From Streptomyces sp. NBC_01551 (GTDB lineage: Bacteria > Actinomycetota > Actinomycetes > Streptomycetales > Streptomycetaceae): a stretch of DNA of 64,000 nt. The translations under genes and the position numbers were made by a program. The DNA is taken from assembly GCF_026339935.1 (NCBI RefSeq), contig NZ_JAPEPX010000001.1, positions 6,529,225-6,593,224 on the forward strand, written 5' to 3'. This document shows positions 25,022-33,614 of the stretch, in pieces; the first letter of the stretch is position 1, and each line of letters begins with the position of its first letter. The notes beneath the pieces are model-generated. The model was not told where the DNA came from. It saw nothing but the letters and a program-made list of their open reading frames with translations, and ran no database searches.

Positions 25022-26814
25022 TGCCCCGCCTGAACCTCGGCTCCTGGGTCGACAGCGGAGTCGACTTCCTCCAGCGCCACCTGTCCTGGCTGTTCGACGC
25101 CGTCAGCGCGGTCGTGACCGGCCTCTACGACGGCATCGACGCCGTGCTGTCCGCCCCCGCCCCGCTGCTGCTCGCCGGCATCCTCGCCGTCGCCGCCTGG
25201 TGGCTGCGCGGACTCCTGGCCGCCCTCCTCGCCTTCGCCGGGTTCGCCCTCGTGGACTCCGTCGGCCTGTGGGGCGAGGCCATGTCCACGCTGTCCCTGG
25301 TGCTCGTCGCGACCCTGATCACCCTGGTGTTCGCGGTCCCGCTGGGCATCTGGGCGTCCCGCTCCGACCGGGTCAGCGCCGTACTGCGGCCCGTCCTGGA
25401 CTTCATGCAGACCATGCCGGCCATGGTCTACCTGATCCCCGGCATCATCTTCTTCGGGGTGGGCGTGGTGCCCGGCATCATCGCGACCATCATCTTCTCG
25501 CTGCCGCCGGGCGTACGGATGACCGAGCTCGGCATCCGCCAGGTCGACGCGGAACTCGTCGAGGCCGCCGACGCCTTCGGTACGACCCCGCGCGACACCC
25601 TGGTCCGCGTCCAGCTCCCGCTGGCCCTGCCCACGATCATGGCGGGCGTCAACCAGGTCATCATGCTCGGCCTGTCCATGGTCGTCATCGCCGGCATGGT
25701 CGGCGGCGGCGGTCTCGGCGGCGCCGTCTACAAGGCCATCGGCAACGTGGACATCGGCCTCGGCTTCGAGGCGGGCATCTCCATCGTCATCCTCGCCATG
25801 TACCTGGACCGGATGACCGGCGCGCTCGGCCGCCAGGTCTCCCCGCTCGGCCGCCGCGCCCTCGCCAAGGCGCGGGCCGGCGCGAGCGGCGCCGCCAAGC
25901 TGTGGAACCACCGCCCCCAGCCGGCCTACGCCATCGCCGGAGCCCTCGTCCTCGCCCTCGTCGCGGGCGGCCTGAACACCTTCGGCCCCGGCCCCGCCGA
26001 GACCAAGGCCGGCGGGCTCGACAACGTCGGCAAGGGCCGCGAGATCAGCCTCGGCTACATCCCCTGGGACGAGGGCATCGCCTCCACCTTCCTGTGGAAG
26101 GAGCTCCTGGAGCGCCGCGGCTTCGAGGTCGAGGCCCGCCAGCTGGAGCTCGGCGCGCTCTTCACCGGCCTCGCGGGCGGCCAGGTCGACTTCCAGACCG
26201 ACGCCTGGCTGCCGGTCACCCAGGCCCAGTACTGGGAGAAGTACGGGAACAAGCTGGACGACCTCGGCTCCTGGTACGGCCCCACCTCCCTGGAGCTGTC
26301 CGTCCCCTCGTACATGAAGGACGTGAAGTCCCTCGCCGACCTCAAGGGCAAGGGCGCGCAGTTCAAGGGGCGGATCATCGGCATCGAGCCCAGCGCCGGC
26401 GCGATGGGCCTCCTGAAGGACAAGGTGCTGCCCGCCTACGGGCTCGACGGCGAGTACAAGGTCGTCGACGGTTCGACCCCCGGCATGCTCGCCGAACTCA
26501 AGCGGGCCTACGACAAGCAGGAGCCGGTCGCGGTCGTGCTGTGGTCCCCGCACTGGGCGTACGCCTCGTACGACCTGCGCAAGCTCGAAGACCCCCAGGG
26601 CGTCTGGGGCAAGGGCGACGGCATCCACACCCTCGCCCGCAAGGGCTTCGCCGACGACGAGCCCGAAGTGGCCCGGTGGCTGCGCTCGTTCAAGCTGACC
26701 GAGGCCCAGCTGACCGGCCTGGAGGCGAAGATCCAGGAGACCGGCAAGGGCAAGGAGCAGCAGGCGGTCCGCGCCTGGCTCGCCGAGCATCCCGAGGTCG
26801 CCGAGATGGCGTGA
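25021..26814 (+). CDS. Glycine betaine ABC importer: permease fused to substrate-binding domain
   Basis: A 597-residue fusion. Residues 1 to about 285 are a ProW-type permease with six or seven helices and the EAADAFGTTPRDTLVRVQLP coupling loop. After a linker and one more helix (about 300-320), residues from about 335 form a ProX/OpuAC-type binding domain, with Trp residues in IPWDEG, TDAWLP and VVLWSPHWAY that would form the aromatic cage for trimethylammonium. Fusion keeps the receptor tethered outside the membrane, as in lactococcal OpuABC. It forms a two-gene operon with the ATPase and ends before a strong hairpin. Confidence 0.92.
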   Translation: MPRLNLGSWVDSGVDFLQRHLSWLFDAVSAVVTGLYDGIDAVLSAPAPLLLAGILAVAAWWLRGLLAALLAFAGFALVDSVGLWGEAMSTLSLVLVATLITLVFAVPLGIWASRSDRVSAVLRPVLDFMQTMPAMVYLIPGIIFFGVGVVPGIIATIIFSLPPGVRMTELGIRQVDAELVEAADAFGTTPRDTLVRVQLPLALPTIMAGVNQVIMLGLSMVVIAGMVGGGGLGGAVYKAIGNVDIGLGFEAGISIVILAMYLDRMTGALGRQVSPLGRRALAKARAGASGAAKLWNHRPQPAYAIAGALVLALVAGGLNTFGPGPAETKAGGLDNVGKGREISLGYIPWDEGIASTFLWKELLERRGFEVEARQLELGALFTGLAGGQVDFQTDAWLPVTQAQYWEKYGNKLDDLGSWYGPTSLELSVPSYMKDVKSLADLKGKGAQFKGRIIGIEPSAGAMGLLKDKVLPAYGLDGEYKVVDGSTPGMLAELKRAYDKQEPVAVVLWSPHWAYASYDLRKLEDPQGVWGKGDGIHTLARKGFADDEPEVARWLRSFKLTEAQLTGLEAKIQETGKGKEQQAVRAWLAEHPEVAEMA

Positions 26815-26835
26815 GCGGGTGCGGGCGAACGCACC

Positions 26836-26883
26836 GGCGCCGGCGCGCGGCAGGGCCTGTACGGTCCTGCGCGCGCCGGCGCC
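26836..26883 (+). terminator. Hairpin terminator of the betaine importer operon
   Basis: Thirteen-base arms at 26836-26848 and 26871-26883 are perfectly complementary, extended inward by GCAGG (26850-26854) with CCTGC (26866-26870) after a one-base bulge. It starts 22 bases after the importer stop and lies between convergent genes. Confidence 0.85.
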
Positions 26884-26910
26884 TTCGCGTTCCCGGCGCC
26901 CGGCGGCCGC

Positions 26911-29109
26911 TCAGCCCACCGGCACGGGCCGCTCCTCCTCGGCGCGGTGAGCCGTGCGGTCCGCACGGCGGGGCCGCACCGGCCACCAGATCGACCGGCC
27001 CAGCAGCGCCGCCAGCGCCGGCACCAGCACGATCGACAGGACGAACGCGGACAGCGTGATCCCCAGCGCCGTGGCGAAGCCGATCTCCTGGGTGCCCGGG
27101 GCCGGGTTGACGGCCAGGCTCCCGAACGAGGCGGCCAGCACCAGGCCCGCCGTCGCGATCGCCGGAGCGGTGTGCCGTACCGCCCGGGCCACGGCCGCCC
27201 GGGCCGGACCGGGCTTCTCCATCTCCTCCCGTATCCGGTCGCTGATCAGGATGTTGTAGTCGGTGCCCAGCGCGACCACGAACAGGAACAGCACCAGCGG
27301 CAGCATGAAGTTCACCCCCGGCCGGTCCAGCAGGTTCTGCGAGACCAGCGCCGACGCGCCGAGGGTCGCCGCGAAGCCCAGACCGACGGAGACCATCAGG
27401 ACCAGCGGCGCGAGCAGGCTGCGCAGCAGCAGGAGCAGGATCAGCGAGATCAGCCCCGCGGCCACCGGGAAGACCACCAGCAGGTCGCCGGAGACGGCGG
27501 AGGAGATGTCGGCGAAGAGCGCGGCCGTGCCTCCCACGTGCGCCTCGGTCCCCTCGGGCCGGTGCGCGGACACCGCGTCCCGGACCGGTCCGGACACCAG
27601 GTCGCGGGCCTGCTGCCCCTGCGGATCGGCGGTCAGGAACAGGTCGATCCGCGCCGCCCGGCCGTCCTCGCTGGGCACGGCCGGGGCGACCTGGCCGACA
27701 CCGCCGACCGCCGCCAGCGCCTCGGACAGACCGCCCAGCCCCTTGGAGTCGAGGCTGCCGCCGTCGGAGGCGGTGACGAACACCGTGGTGGGGTCGGACA
27801 CCCCGGCCGGCAGGGCGCGTGAGATCTCGGCCGCCGTGCGCGCCGCCGCCGTACCCGTGTCGCCCGAGCCGCCCTGGCCGTAGTCCGTGTGCATCCCGGA
27901 CAGGCCCGCCGCCAGCGCGCCGAGCAGCGCCAGCGAGGCGAGCACCATCGTCACCGGACGCTTCGCCACCCGGCGGCCCATCCGCCCGGCCAGCCCCTCC
28001 GGGGGCTCGCGGCGCAGGGCGCGGGAGGGCCAGAACATCTTCCGCCCGGTGACGGCCAGCAGCGCCGGCATCAGCGTGAGACTGCCCAGCAGCATCACCA
28101 GTACGGACACGGCGATCGCCGGGCCGAGCACCCGGAACTGGCCGAAGCTCGCGACCCCGAGGGTGGAGAACGCGGCGACGATCGTCAGTGCCGCGGAGGT
28201 GACCGCCGTACCCACCCGGCCGGCGACCTCGGCCGCCGCGGCGCGCCCGGTCTGATCGGGCCGGGCGCGCAGCTGCTCACGGAAGCGGAACAGCAGGAAG
28301 AGGAAGTAGTCGATGCCGATCCCGATCAGCACCACGCTGATCAACTGCGGGGTGGAGGCGTCGAGTCGCACGCCGGTGAGCAGGGAGGCGCCGACGACCA
28401 CTCCGGCGGCCGCGCCGCCGATCACCGACACCACGAGCAGCGGCAGCAGCGCCGCGAGGAGGCTGCGGAAGACCAGGACGTGCAGCAGCACGATCACCGC
28501 GAGCATGGCGATGCCGACGATCTTCGAACGGGTCTTCTCGGCATCGGCGGTGTCCACGCTGTCCGCGAGCCCGGCCGTGAACCCGGTCCGCAGCCCGGCC
28601 TCGGCGAACTCGGCCCGGGCGTGGTCCCGGAAGGCCCGGTACAGGTCCTGCATCCCGGGATCCATGGGATTGCCGGTCAGTTCGACCGACAGCAGCCGGA
28701 AGGTCCGGTCCGGCGCCGTCATCGCCGGGCTGACCCGGGGGACCTGCGAATGGTCCTCGGTGAAGGGCGGCGTCTCCTGCGTCTTCGGCATCGCCACCTC
28801 GCGCCGGGCGAGCTTCGCGGCCTCGGCGTCGATCCGCCGCTCGTCGGCGTCGGACAGCTTCGCCCCGTCCGCCCGGGCCACCAGCACGGTGAGCGGGTTG
28901 GCGTCGGGCTTGACGCCGAAATGCTCCTCGGCGACCTTCAGCGCGGCAGCCGAATCGTAGGTGGCGGGCAGGAACTCGCCCGCACTGGGCTGGGTGGCGC
29001 GGAAGACGAAGGCCTGGCCGAGGATGGTCATGGCGATGCCCAGTACCGCCCACAGGGCGATGACCTTCCAGGGACTTCGGGTGGCGAAGCCGGTCAGGGC
29101 GCGGATCAC
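26911..29109 (-). CDS. MMPL/RND-family membrane exporter
   Basis: A 732-residue exporter of the actinobacterial MMPL type, which moves lipids, drugs or siderophores across the membrane by proton antiport. It has twelve predicted helices in two halves, each with a large periplasmic loop. Each half carries a family DY pair in the helix-four region (GIGIDYFLFLLFRFRE and ALGTDYNILISDRIREE). GTG 29109 has GGAGG five bases upstream; the frame extends 115 codons further but with no family similarity. It is divergent from a two-component system, and a perfect palindrome lies between them. Confidence 0.93.
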   Translation of the reverse strand: MIRALTGFATRSPWKVIALWAVLGIAMTILGQAFVFRATQPSAGEFLPATYDSAAALKVAEEHFGVKPDANPLTVLVARADGAKLSDADERRIDAEAAKLARREVAMPKTQETPPFTEDHSQVPRVSPAMTAPDRTFRLLSVELTGNPMDPGMQDLYRAFRDHARAEFAEAGLRTGFTAGLADSVDTADAEKTRSKIVGIAMLAVIVLLHVLVFRSLLAALLPLLVVSVIGGAAAGVVVGASLLTGVRLDASTPQLISVVLIGIGIDYFLFLLFRFREQLRARPDQTGRAAAAEVAGRVGTAVTSAALTIVAAFSTLGVASFGQFRVLGPAIAVSVLVMLLGSLTLMPALLAVTGRKMFWPSRALRREPPEGLAGRMGRRVAKRPVTMVLASLALLGALAAGLSGMHTDYGQGGSGDTGTAAARTAAEISRALPAGVSDPTTVFVTASDGGSLDSKGLGGLSEALAAVGGVGQVAPAVPSEDGRAARIDLFLTADPQGQQARDLVSGPVRDAVSAHRPEGTEAHVGGTAALFADISSAVSGDLLVVFPVAAGLISLILLLLLRSLLAPLVLMVSVGLGFAATLGASALVSQNLLDRPGVNFMLPLVLFLFVVALGTDYNILISDRIREEMEKPGPARAAVARAVRHTAPAIATAGLVLAASFGSLAVNPAPGTQEIGFATALGITLSAFVLSIVLVPALAALLGRSIWWPVRPRRADRTAHRAEEERPVPVG

Positions 29110-29231
29110 GGGGTCCTCCGTAACTCGATCGACCGGGGGTTCCCGGACGTTGTCCAGCTCATCAGCGGCCGCGCCCCGAAACGTCGTGGCGGAGGAGGAA
29201 CCCGCACCCGGGACCGGGGTCCGGCGCACCC

Positions 29232-29261
29232 CCCTGACCAGGACCGCGGTCCTGGTCAGGG
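29232..29261. promoter_or_regulatory. Perfect 30-bp palindrome between MMPL exporter and two-component system
   Basis: The 15-base arm CCCTGACCAGGACCG at 29232-29246 is followed without a spacer by its exact reverse complement at 29247-29261. It lies 123 bases before the exporter start and 118 bases before the kinase start, in the middle of the divergent promoter region, so an operator is more likely than a terminator. A second dyad, CGAGAA/TTCTCG around TGG, occurs at 29300-29314. Confidence 0.7.
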
Positions 29262-29378
29262 CTCCACCTGCGGGCCCCGCGCCCGCTCCGTCGCCGCTGC
29301 GAGAATGGTTCTCGTACGCGCACCGCGGCGCCCCGGGTACGGATCCGGCGGGCCGGTGACGGAGGGGGACCGGCGGAC

Positions 29379-30575
29379 ATGCCGATACACAGCGGGAGCC
29401 GGGCCGGGGTGAAGGAGCGCCGGCCGGCCTTCGACTGGACCCGCAACGACGCACTCGTGGCCATCGGGGCCGCCGTGACCGACCTGATCGGCTATTCGCT
29501 CGGCGCCGCGGACGACGGTCGGCCCCTCACCGTGACGGCCCTCGTCCTCGTGGTCCTGGTCGCGCCCTGCCTGCTGGCCCGCAGGGTCTGGCCGGTGACC
29601 GTGCTCTGCGCCGTCCTCGCCCTCGGCGCGGCGCTGAACCTGACCACGCCCCAGGGCCCGCACTTCTCCGCCGGGTACATGGTCGCGCTGTACACCGTGA
29701 CCCGCCTGCGCGGCCGGTCGGTCACGGCGGCCGCCGCCCTCGCGACCGTGACGGTGACGGTGATCGGCCGAGGCTACGGCGAACCGGCCGTTCTCACCGG
29801 CCTGCTCGGCAACACGGTCGCGGTCGTCCTCGTCGTCGGCACCGGACTGGTGGTCCAGCGCTGGCAGCAGGAGGCCGAGGCGAAGCGGACCCTGCTGGCC
29901 GACCGGGCGGTGGCGGAGGAACGCCGCCGGATCGCCCGCGAGCTGCACGACATCGTGGCCCACCACATCACCACCATGCAGTTGATGGCCGGCGGCGCCC
30001 GGGCCAACCTGGCGCACGACCCGGGAGCGGCCCGCGAGGCCCTGGTCACCCTGGAGGACTCCGGGCGGATGGCGCTGCGCGAGATGCGCCAACTCCTGGA
30101 CGTCCTGCGGGCCGGGGAGGAGCCGGAGCAGGTCCCGCCGGCGCCGCAGCCCGGCACCGGGGACCTCGGCCGGATCATCACCGAGTCCCGGCTGGCCGGC
30201 ACGCCCACCGAGTTCACCGTCCGGGGCACGGCCCGCCCGCTGCCGCCGACCGTCGGTCTGACGGTGTTCCGGATCGTCCAGGAGGCGCTGACCAACGCCC
30301 GCAAGCACGCCGGCGGCGCGCGGGCCCGGGTGTGGCTGACGTACCGTCCGGACGGCGTCGACGTGGAGGTACGGGACGACGGAGCGGGCGCCCGCCCGGC
30401 GCCTTCGCGGCCGGCCGCCGGCAGCGGGTACGGTCTGATCGGAATGCGGGAACGCGTCGCCCTGCAAGGCGGCACTCTGGAGGCCGGCGCGTGCGACGGC
30501 GGCGGGTTCAGGGTGTCGGCCCGGCTCCCGGCGGGCGGGGACCCGGGGGGAGAGCGAGAGGACCGCCGCGGATGA
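29379..30575 (+). CDS. Sensor histidine kinase (HisKA_3, NarL-partner type)
   Basis: A 398-residue membrane kinase. Four to five hydrophobic segments lie between residues 25 and 160. His190 sits in ARELHDIVAHH, the DHp helix, and the ATPase domain has the asparagine box (TNARKHAGG) and GSGYGLIGMRERV. There is no sizeable sensor loop. It begins the rightward operon with its response regulator and is divergent from the MMPL exporter, which suggests it controls that exporter in response to membrane stress or a drug. Confidence 0.93.
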   Translation: MPIHSGSRAGVKERRPAFDWTRNDALVAIGAAVTDLIGYSLGAADDGRPLTVTALVLVVLVAPCLLARRVWPVTVLCAVLALGAALNLTTPQGPHFSAGYMVALYTVTRLRGRSVTAAAALATVTVTVIGRGYGEPAVLTGLLGNTVAVVLVVGTGLVVQRWQQEAEAKRTLLADRAVAEERRRIARELHDIVAHHITTMQLMAGGARANLAHDPGAAREALVTLEDSGRMALREMRQLLDVLRAGEEPEQVPPAPQPGTGDLGRIITESRLAGTPTEFTVRGTARPLPPTVGLTVFRIVQEALTNARKHAGGARARVWLTYRPDGVDVEVRDDGAGARPAPSRPAAGSGYGLIGMRERVALQGGTLEAGACDGGGFRVSARLPAGGDPGGEREDRRG

Positions 30576-31240
30576 TCCGTGTACTCATAGCCGACGACCA
30601 GCCGCTGGTACGGCGGGGCCTGGCCCTGATCCTGGCGCCCGACCCGGCGTTCGAGGTGGTGGGCGAGGCCGAGGACGGCGCCCGGGCCGTCGCCCTGGCC
30701 CACGAGCTGCGGCCCGACGTGGTCGTCATGGACATCCGGATGCCGGTCCTCGACGGGGTCAAGGCCACCGAGGAACTGGCGCGGACGCTGCCCGCGTCCC
30801 GGGTGCTCGCCCTCAGCACCTTCGACATGGACGAGTACGTGGTCGCCGCTCTGCGCGCCGGCGCGTACGGCTTCCTCCCCAAGGACATCTCCCCGGAGGA
30901 ACTCATCGCCGCGGTCCACACCGTCCACACCGGCGAGGCGGCCGTCGCACCCCGGCTGCTCACCCGGCTGATCTCCACCTACGTACGGGCCTCCGCCGCC
31001 CGGCCGCGCCCGCCGGCCGAGGCTCCGGCCGGCCTCACGCCGCGCGAGCTGGAGATCTGGCAGCTGCTGGCGACCGGGTTCGACAACGCCGAGATCGCCG
31101 GGAACCTGGACATCAGCGTCTCCACGGTCAAGAACCACATCACCGGCATCTTCGCCAAACTGGGCGTCCGCGACCGCGCCCAGGCGGTCATCGCCGCGTA
31201 CGAATCGGGCCTGGTGGCCGCCGGCCGCGGGAGCGGTTGA
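30572..31240 (+). CDS. NarL/LuxR-family response regulator
   Basis: A 222-residue regulator: receiver domain with phosphoacceptor Asp54 in VVMDIRMP and Lys in FLPKDISP, then a LuxR helix-turn-helix (LTPRELEIWQLLATGFDNAEIA). Its ATG overlaps the kinase stop by four bases. Binding to the palindrome upstream of the kinase gene would let it control both its own operon and the exporter; this is inference. Confidence 0.95.
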   Translation: MIRVLIADDQPLVRRGLALILAPDPAFEVVGEAEDGARAVALAHELRPDVVVMDIRMPVLDGVKATEELARTLPASRVLALSTFDMDEYVVAALRAGAYGFLPKDISPEELIAAVHTVHTGEAAVAPRLLTRLISTYVRASAARPRPPAEAPAGLTPRELEIWQLLATGFDNAEIAGNLDISVSTVKNHITGIFAKLGVRDRAQAVIAAYESGLVAAGRGSG

Positions 31241-31382
31241 TCACCAAGTGCCCGCAGAGGACCGGAATCCCCCTGGTGACCCTACCTCTGACCAGCCGGA
31301 ACACTGGACGATTCGCCCGTGCGCGGCGGGGGCCGTCCATGGCACAGTCTCAGCAGCACCACCGCCGGACCAGGGAGCACCG

Positions 31383-31622
31383 ATGCGCGATCCGCACCCC
31401 ACGCCGAGGCTGACGGCCGCCCCGGAGTACGCGCCCGAGCACGCCCCGGAGCATCCGCCGGAGCCGGGCCCGCTGCCCCGCTGCCCGGTCTGCGCCCACC
31501 TGCCGGAACGTATCTCCTGGCGCCAGCGACCGGGCCGGCCCGTCCTCCTGGTCTTCGACCCCTGCGGCCACCGCCACACCTCCCCGGCCCCACCGCTCCT
31601 CGCGGTCACCCCGCCGCGCTAG
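31383..31622 (+). CDS. Small protein with a CxxC...CGH zinc-binding pattern
   Basis: A 79-residue protein. After a Pro/Glu-rich start with a short repeat (APEYAPEHAPEHPPE) it has CPVC, then a strand LLVFDPCGHRH, giving three Cys and two His that could bind zinc. No named family is recognised. ATG 31383 has GGGAG five bases upstream; an in-frame start at 31248 has none. It converges on the methyltransferase gene with six bases between stops. Confidence 0.65.
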   Translation: MRDPHPTPRLTAAPEYAPEHAPEHPPEPGPLPRCPVCAHLPERISWRQRPGRPVLLVFDPCGHRHTSPAPPLLAVTPPR

Positions 31623-31628
31623 CCCGGC

Positions 31629-32369
31629 TCACGCCCGGCGCGCCACCGCCAGGTCGACCACGTACCGCTCCTCGATCCACCCGTCGGGGAACAGGCCGGC
31701 CAGCCGGCGCCGCTCGGCGGCGAGGAAGGCGTCCGTGCCGGGTTCGCCGATCAGGAACAGGGAGTGCGTGGACAGCTTGGCCAGGTGACGCTCCACGGTG
31801 ACCCGGCGCGACCACGGCAGCAGCCGGTTCCCGAACTCCAGGCCGCCCCGCGAGCGCGGCCGCTCGTTGATGTACCAGCCGGGACCGAAACGCTCCTCGA
31901 TCCGCGCGTGCTGGTCGGCGATCCACCCGACGCGCAGGTCCGGGTCGTTCGACCAGACGGCCAGCGCGCCACCGGGCCGCAGCACCCGCAGGGCCTCGGG
32001 CACCGAGCGGCCGGGGTCCGTCCAGTGCCACGACTGGGCGTACGTGAGCAGGTCGAGCGAACCCGTCGCGAGCGGCAGCCGGTTGCCGTCCCCGCGTACG
32101 AGGGGGACGCGCGGGTTGCGGCGCCGGAACTCGGCGGCCATCCCCTCACCCGGCTCCACGGCGACCACCCGGGCCCCGCGGGCGGCCAGCGGCGCGGTCG
32201 CGATCCCGGTGCCCGCCCCGACGTCCGCGACCCGGGCGCCGCGCACCTCCAGCCCCGCGAGCTCCGCCAGCGCATCGAACAGCGCCGGCGGGTATGCGGG
32301 CCGGTGCTCGCCGTAGCGGGCGGCCGCTGAACTGAACGAGCGGGCCCGGTCGTCAGGCGTGACGTCCAT
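31629..32369 (-). CDS. Class I SAM-dependent methyltransferase
   Basis: A 246-residue methyltransferase of the UbiE/Methyltransf_11 kind. It has the starting FSSAAARYGEHRPAYP, motif I VADVGAGTGIAT, acidic motif II VVAVEPGEGM, and RVLRPGGALAVWSN later. It may methylate a small molecule; nothing in the neighbourhood identifies which. A tiny secreted-protein gene lies nine bases upstream on the same strand, so the two are probably co-transcribed. Confidence 0.9.
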   Translation of the reverse strand: MDVTPDDRARSFSSAAARYGEHRPAYPPALFDALAELAGLEVRGARVADVGAGTGIATAPLAARGARVVAVEPGEGMAAEFRRRNPRVPLVRGDGNRLPLATGSLDLLTYAQSWHWTDPGRSVPEALRVLRPGGALAVWSNDPDLRVGWIADQHARIEERFGPGWYINERPRSRGGLEFGNRLLPWSRRVTVERHLAKLSTHSLFLIGEPGTDAFLAAERRRLAGLFPDGWIEERYVVDLAVARRA

Positions 32370-32378
32370 GGCGGCCCG

Positions 32379-32528
32379 TCAGTCGCCCGCCGGGGTCACG
32401 ACCTTGATGACCTCGACCTTCTTGTCCCCACCGGCGGCTGCCCGCGGCCCGGAGGCGGAGCCCAGCCCCACGACGGCGGCGAGCGCGACGGTGGCGATGG
32501 CGGCGGCTGCCACCCGCTGTCGGTCCAT
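32379..32528 (-). CDS. Tiny secreted or membrane-anchored protein (49 residues)
   Basis: A short frame starting at ATG 32528 with GGGGGGA just upstream. It encodes a charged start (MDRQR), a 20-residue Ala/Val hydrophobic stretch ending in an Ala-Ala cut-like site, and a mature tail of about 17 residues rich in Lys, Glu and Val (KKVEVIKVV). It looks like a signal peptide with a very small secreted product. It is only nine bases upstream of the methyltransferase gene. No family is known to me. Confidence 0.6.
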   Translation of the reverse strand: MDRQRVAAAAIATVALAAVVGLGSASGPRAAAGGDKKVEVIKVVTPAGD

Positions 32529-32624
32529 GGTCCCCCCAGATGCTCCGGCCGGTACGTCCCGGCAGGCTCTCAGCCCGCCACCCTTTCCCGCAACAGGTCC
32601 GGGGAACTTCCGGGAGCCCTCGCG

Positions 32625-33614
32625 TCACGCATCGGCCGGCACCGCGGTCGTGTGGGGGTCGGACGCGACGACGAGCACACCCGGTCCGTCGTGCGTGGGC
32701 GTCGAGGCACGCCGAATGCGCTCCTCCCATTCCGCGGGCCAGACCGTCGCGGCATCCCAGCGGACCCCTTCGAGAGGGACGCCGTTGAGGTTGGCGTGGC
32801 GCAGGTCCTCGCCGACGAAGTCGCTGCTGATCCTCTCGACCCTCGCCACGGCCCGCGCCAGGGCCTGGGCCCTGCCGTACGCCTGCTCCAGGTCATCGGC
32901 CAGATCCTGGGCGACGATGTCCGCGCCGAGGGACCGGTCGGCCGCCACCGCGTCGTCGGACGGGGTGAGCAGGGGTAGCAGCTCGTCGTCGAGCAGGTGC
33001 CGGGCGTTGTGGGCGACGTGCAGCAACTGCTCGGCATGGCATTCCAGCACCACCTCGACCGCGGCGAGGTAGTCCGATCCGAGGGGCACCGCCGGCCGCT
33101 GACGGGGCTCGGGCAGCAGGACGACCTCTGCCAGCAGCCGGGTCAGCCGCGTGGCGGCGCCGTGCCCGAGCGCGTCGGTCGTCCTGTCCTCCAGAAGGGC
33201 GCCGAGTTCCGCCAACACCTGAAGGGCGGTGCGCATGCACTGCACCAGGTCCCGCGGCCAGTAGCTCCGGGCGATCCGCAAGGCCTCTCCCCGGTACTTC
33301 AGCCGCACGGACGCCAGTCGGCCCGCCAGCGGATGATCCGCCGCGGACTCCGTCCCGCCGGCGTACTGCCGGTTCTCCCCCTCGGTCCGGGCCGGCTCGT
33401 CCAGGCGCCCGCCGACCGCGACGCCGACCGCTCGATGTGCGGCGGCGAGCATCCTGTCGAGCGCCAGGTCGGAGTCGCACAACTCCGGCGGGCCGCCGCC
33501 GGCCATGACCCGGTCGTGCACGGCGATGCCGAGCTGCTGGTGCGCAGACGCCAGCAGGACGTTCAGGAGGGCTGCCCCGTTCTCGTGTGCGCCGGGCGGG
33601 AAGTGGCCGTTCAC
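32625..33614 (-). CDS. Hypothetical protein coupled to an ECF-like sigma factor
   Basis: A 329-residue, mainly helical protein with several His-rich segments (HQQLGIAVHDRV, CHAEQLLHVAHNARHLL). Near the end it has a short pentapeptide-like stretch, DLRHANLNGVPLEGVRWD. There is no signal peptide or membrane helix. GTG 33614 has GGGAG upstream and overlaps the sigma-factor stop as GTGA, so the two are made together. It could be a regulator or effector of that sigma factor, but this rests only on linkage. Confidence 0.75.
   Translation of the reverse strand: MNGHFPPGAHENGAALLNVLLASAHQQLGIAVHDRVMAGGGPPELCDSDLALDRMLAAAHRAVGVAVGGRLDEPARTEGENRQYAGGTESAADHPLAGRLASVRLKYRGEALRIARSYWPRDLVQCMRTALQVLAELGALLEDRTTDALGHGAATRLTRLLAEVVLLPEPRQRPAVPLGSDYLAAVEVVLECHAEQLLHVAHNARHLLDDELLPLLTPSDDAVAADRSLGADIVAQDLADDLEQAYGRAQALARAVARVERISSDFVGEDLRHANLNGVPLEGVRWDAATVWPAEWEERIRRASTPTHDGPGVLVVASDPHTTAVPADA

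Noticed and set aside
29110..29454. Upstream extension of the MMPL gene by 115 codons
   Set aside because: No family similarity; it would cover the divergent promoter region and the 30-bp palindrome, while GTG 29109 has a strong ribosome site.
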